From assembly GCF_035994945.1 (NCBI RefSeq), contig NZ_CP108677.1, positions 992,001-1,056,000 on the forward strand: 64,000 nucleotides of DNA, written 5' to 3'. The notes beneath the pieces were generated by a model that worked only from the letters and a program-made list of their open reading frames with translations, searched no databases and was not told the DNA's origin. The translations under genes and the position numbers were made by a program. Position 1 is the first letter of the stretch; every line of letters begins with the position of its first letter. Positions 61,425 to 64,000 of the stretch are shown piece after piece. Source of the DNA: Streptomyces sp. NBC_01216 (GTDB lineage: Bacteria > Actinomycetota > Actinomycetes > Streptomycetales > Streptomycetaceae).

Positions 61425-62705
61425 ATGCCGTCCACTCTCACCGGCATACCCACTGAATTCGATGTCATCGTTATCGGCGGTGGGCCGGCCGGTGCCACCA
61501 CCGCCGGACTTCTCGCCAAGCGGGGACACAAGGTCCTGATTCTCGACCGCGAGCGTTTTCCTCGCTACCACGTCGGCGAGTCGCTCATTCCGGTCGTGAT
61601 GGCCCCCATGGAGGAAATGGGCCTGACCGAGCGGATGGAGCAGCGCGGTTTCGAGCGCAAGTACGGCGGAACGTTCGTGTGGGGCAGCGAGCAGGCGGCC
61701 TGGGACTTCTCCTTCGTGGACGGCGGCGACTATCCGTTCGCCTACCACACCCGGCGCGCCGACCTGGACGCGCTGATCCTGGACCGGGCCCGCGAGCTGG
61801 GGGCGTTCGTCGTCGAGGACGCCACCGTGAAGGAGCCGGTGGAGGACGAGGACGGCCGGGTGACCGGTGTCCGCTTCACGGTGCGGGGCGGCAAGGGGAG
61901 CTACGAGGCGTCGTCCTCGATGGTGGTGGACGCGTCGGGTCAGGCGCGTGTCCTCACCCGCAAGTACTCGGAGATCCACTGGCACGACAAGCTCCGCAAC
62001 GTCGCCGTGTGGACGTACTTCGACAACTGCGAACGGCTGCCGGGCGACCAGTTCACCAACATCCTGATCGAGGGCATCGAGAACGGCTGGTTCTGGGGAA
62101 TCCCGCTCGACAAGGGGACGGTCAGCGTCGGTTTCGTGACGCCGAGCTCGGTCGCCGGCGACAGCGACCAGAACCTGGAGCAGCTCTTCCGTGACGAGGT
62201 CGAGAAGACCACGAAGCTGAAGCACATGCTGCGGGACGCACGTCAGTCGGCCGGTTTCCGCAGCGCCCGGGACTGGTCGTACACGAACCAGACCGTCTAC
62301 GGGAAGGGCTGGGCCGCCGTCGGCGACGCGGCGGCGTTCGTCGACCCGCTCATCTCGACCGGTGTCGCGCTGGCGACGACCGCGGGCAGCATCCTGTCCC
62401 GGGTCATCGACAAGGTGCTGCAGCACCCGGAGATCGAGGAGGTGGCGCTCAAGCGCTACGCCACCGCCTATCTGAGCTTCTTCAACGAGGTCCGTTCCTT
62501 CGTGGAGCGCTTCTACGACCGCTCACTGAAGAAGGAGGACTACCACAAGCTGGCCCAGTCCATCATCGACCCGGAGGAGAAGAACACCCCGGCGGCCGAC
62601 TTCGTCACCCTGCTGGGTGGTCTGCGCGGCAAGCACCTCGCGCTGAACATCTCGGTCGACGACCTCGTACCGGAGCCCCCGCTCTCCGCGACCACCAAGG
62701 CCTGA
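61425..62705 (+). CDS. FADH2-dependent halogenase
   Basis: A 426-residue flavin-dependent halogenase. The FAD motif GGGPAG is at 18-23, HVGESLIP at 49-56, K79 lies in ERKYGG in the position of the chloramine lysine of tryptophan halogenases, the diagnostic WFWGIP (WxWxIP) is at 222-227 and FVDPLISTG at 305-313. The family uses FADH2, oxygen and chloride or bromide to halogenate aromatic or activated carbons; the sequence is closer to enzymes acting on carrier-bound pyrroles or phenols than to free-tryptophan halogenases, which is inference. GGAAGG precedes ATG 61425. It is divergent from the PKS genes and 35 bp upstream of the second halogenase. Confidence 0.92.
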   Translation: MPSTLTGIPTEFDVIVIGGGPAGATTAGLLAKRGHKVLILDRERFPRYHVGESLIPVVMAPMEEMGLTERMEQRGFERKYGGTFVWGSEQAAWDFSFVDGGDYPFAYHTRRADLDALILDRARELGAFVVEDATVKEPVEDEDGRVTGVRFTVRGGKGSYEASSSMVVDASGQARVLTRKYSEIHWHDKLRNVAVWTYFDNCERLPGDQFTNILIEGIENGWFWGIPLDKGTVSVGFVTPSSVAGDSDQNLEQLFRDEVEKTTKLKHMLRDARQSAGFRSARDWSYTNQTVYGKGWAAVGDAAAFVDPLISTGVALATTAGSILSRVIDKVLQHPEIEEVALKRYATAYLSFFNEVRSFVERFYDRSLKKEDYHKLAQSIIDPEEKNTPAADFVTLLGGLRGKHLALNISVDDLVPEPPLSATTKA

Positions 62706-62740
62706 CCCGTCCGACCGACCGTCCAGTGAAGGAGAATCCG

Positions 62741-64000
62741 GTGCCAGGCAAGAACTCCGCCTCCGCGGTGGAAGACCGGTACGACGTGGTGATCCTCGGC
62801 AGCGGCATGGCCGGGGGAATGCTGGGCGCGGTGCTCGCCCGCAACGGGGTCAGGACCCTCATCCTCGACGCGGGCACCCACCCGCGTTTCGCGGTGGGCG
62901 AGTCGACCATCCCGTACACCTCGGGCATGGCCCGTCTCATCGCCAAGCGCTACGACGTGCCCGAGCTCAAGGCGCTGTCGAACTACAAGGGGACCATCGA
63001 CGAGATCTCCCCCAACTGCGGCCAGAAGCAGAACTTCGGCTTCGTCTACCACCGCGAGGGACTGCCACAGAACCCGCAGGAGATCAACCAGCTGGTCGTC
63101 CCGCTCGAACTGCGCACCGAGACGCACCTGTTCCGGCAGGACGTCGACGCGCACCTGTTCCACGTCGCGCTCTCCTACGGCGCGGACGCGCGGCTGGCCA
63201 CCCGGGTCACCGACATCGACATCGACCCGGACGAGGGCGCGGTGCTGCGCACCGAGCACGGCGAGGAGTTCCGCGCCTCCTACGTGGTCGACGGCAGCGG
63301 TTTCCGCTCGCCGCTCGCGGAGAAGTTCGGCCTCCGGGAGACGCCGACGCGGGCCCGGACCCACTCGCGCTGCCTCTTCACGCACATGATCGGGGTGAAG
63401 CGCTTCGACGACTCGCCCACGGCGCAGCCGCACGACCAGCCCAGCCCGTGGCACCACGGGACGCTGCACCACGTCTTCGACGGCGGCTGGCTCTGGGTCA
63501 TCCCGTTCGACAACCACGACGCGGCACGCAACCCGCTGTGCAGCGTGGGGCTCACCCTGGACCCGCGGAAGTACCCGAAGGGCTCGACCCCTCCGGAGCA
63601 GGAGTTCGAGGACTTCCTGAAGCGGTTCCCCGAGATCGCCTGGCAGTTCGAGGACGCGAAGGCCGTCCGTCCTTGGGTGTCGACGGGCCGGCTGCAGTAC
63701 TCGGCCGGGCAGGTCGTCGGTGAGCGCTTCTGTCTGACCTCGCACGCCGCCGGGTTCATCGACGCGTTGTACTCGCGCGGCCTGGCCAACACCCTGGAGC
63801 TGGTCAACGCGCTGGGCTGGCGGCTGATCGCCGCCTCCCGCGACGGTGACTGGTCCAGGGAGCGCTTCGCCCATGTGGAGGCCCTGCAGCAGGGGCTGTT
63901 CGACTTCCACGACGACCTCGTCTACAGCTCGTTCGTCGGCTTCGGCCACTACGACCTGTGGAACGCGGTCAACCGGACCTGGATGCTGGGCACGATGAGC
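62741..64000 (+). CDS. Second flavin-dependent halogenase (partial, cut at window end)
   Basis: GTG 62741 has AAGGAG six bases upstream. The 420 visible codons are open to the window end. The FAD motif GSGMAG is at 20-25, AVGESTIP at 51-58, WLWVIP at 250-255 and GFIDALYSRG at 338-347; K96 in CGQKQNFG is the candidate catalytic lysine. It belongs to a different branch from the first halogenase, with a longer linker between the FAD and substrate regions (SPWHHGTLHHVFDGGW). It could halogenate at a second position, or act as a flavin monooxygenase. The operon continues past the window. Confidence 0.9.
   Translation, partial: MPGKNSASAVEDRYDVVILGSGMAGGMLGAVLARNGVRTLILDAGTHPRFAVGESTIPYTSGMARLIAKRYDVPELKALSNYKGTIDEISPNCGQKQNFGFVYHREGLPQNPQEINQLVVPLELRTETHLFRQDVDAHLFHVALSYGADARLATRVTDIDIDPDEGAVLRTEHGEEFRASYVVDGSGFRSPLAEKFGLRETPTRARTHSRCLFTHMIGVKRFDDSPTAQPHDQPSPWHHGTLHHVFDGGWLWVIPFDNHDAARNPLCSVGLTLDPRKYPKGSTPPEQEFEDFLKRFPEIAWQFEDAKAVRPWVSTGRLQYSAGQVVGERFCLTSHAAGFIDALYSRGLANTLELVNALGWRLIAASRDGDWSRERFAHVEALQQGLFDFHDDLVYSSFVGFGHYDLWNAVNRTWMLGTMS

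Overview
The window looks like a Streptomyces-type actinomycete chromosome. It is very GC-rich, uses GTG and TTG starts freely, shows strong third-position GC bias, and its gene content (GlxA-type and LysR regulators, DUF6204, DUF5107, RHS toxins, modular PKS) is typical of that genus. No rRNA, tRNA or CRISPR array was found.

Region 1 (1-11.3 kb) is ordinary housekeeping and accessory metabolism: the 3' end of fdhD, a [2Fe-2S] ferredoxin-like protein coupled to a tiny upstream ORF, an SBF/BASS transporter divergent from a LysR regulator, a long-chain acyl-CoA ligase with an operator-like palindrome upstream, an aldo/keto reductase, a quinone-oxidoreductase-like MDR enzyme divergent from a GlxA/AraC regulator, and an AraC regulator followed by a methyltransferase with a histidine-rich N-terminus. 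Region 2 (11.3-16.4 kb) is decaying: a DUF2785 gene with several frameshifts, a 35-codon methyltransferase stub and an XRE/MmyB regulator with a frameshift, interspersed with an intact NmrA-like gene, a pterin dehydratase and two small ORFs. A dispersed hairpin repeat occurs at 5703, 6779 and 15621; two copies directly abut stop codons.

Region 3 (16.4-23.1 kb) holds a membrane-anchored phosphatase-fold protein, a solitary domain resembling a serine recombinase without its catalytic N-terminus, two metallo-beta-lactamase-fold proteins, a DedA protein and a fold-type-I aminotransferase homologue without any lysine. Region 4 (23.3-37.5 kb) is the most unusual: a secreted DNRLRE/FG-GAP protein is divergent from a 2633-residue RHS polymorphic toxin (signal peptide, RHS/YD repeats, ricin lectin, RHS core, Hint autoprocessing domain, swapped toxin tip) followed 4 bp later by a DUF6193 protein that is the obvious immunity candidate. 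GC content drops at the toxin tip. Directly downstream are two degraded integrase 3' ends with flanking direct repeats, with an IS630-family element between them.

Region 5 (37.6-50 kb) contains two GNATs, a methyltransferase, VOC, DUF5107, DUF6204 and PASTA-like proteins, a GntR regulator, adenosine deaminase, and a compact three-peptidase operon (M55-M20-S9). Region 6 (50.3 kb to the right edge) is part of a halogenated polyketide cluster. PKS1 (CoA ligase, degenerate KR, ACP, KS, AT, ACP, docking) hands to PKS2 (docking, KS, AT, ACP, TE). Two different flavin-dependent halogenases are transcribed divergently, the second cut by the window edge. Neither extension module has a ketoreductase, so an unreduced, cyclised and chlorinated or brominated short polyketide is predicted; I do not recognise the specific product.
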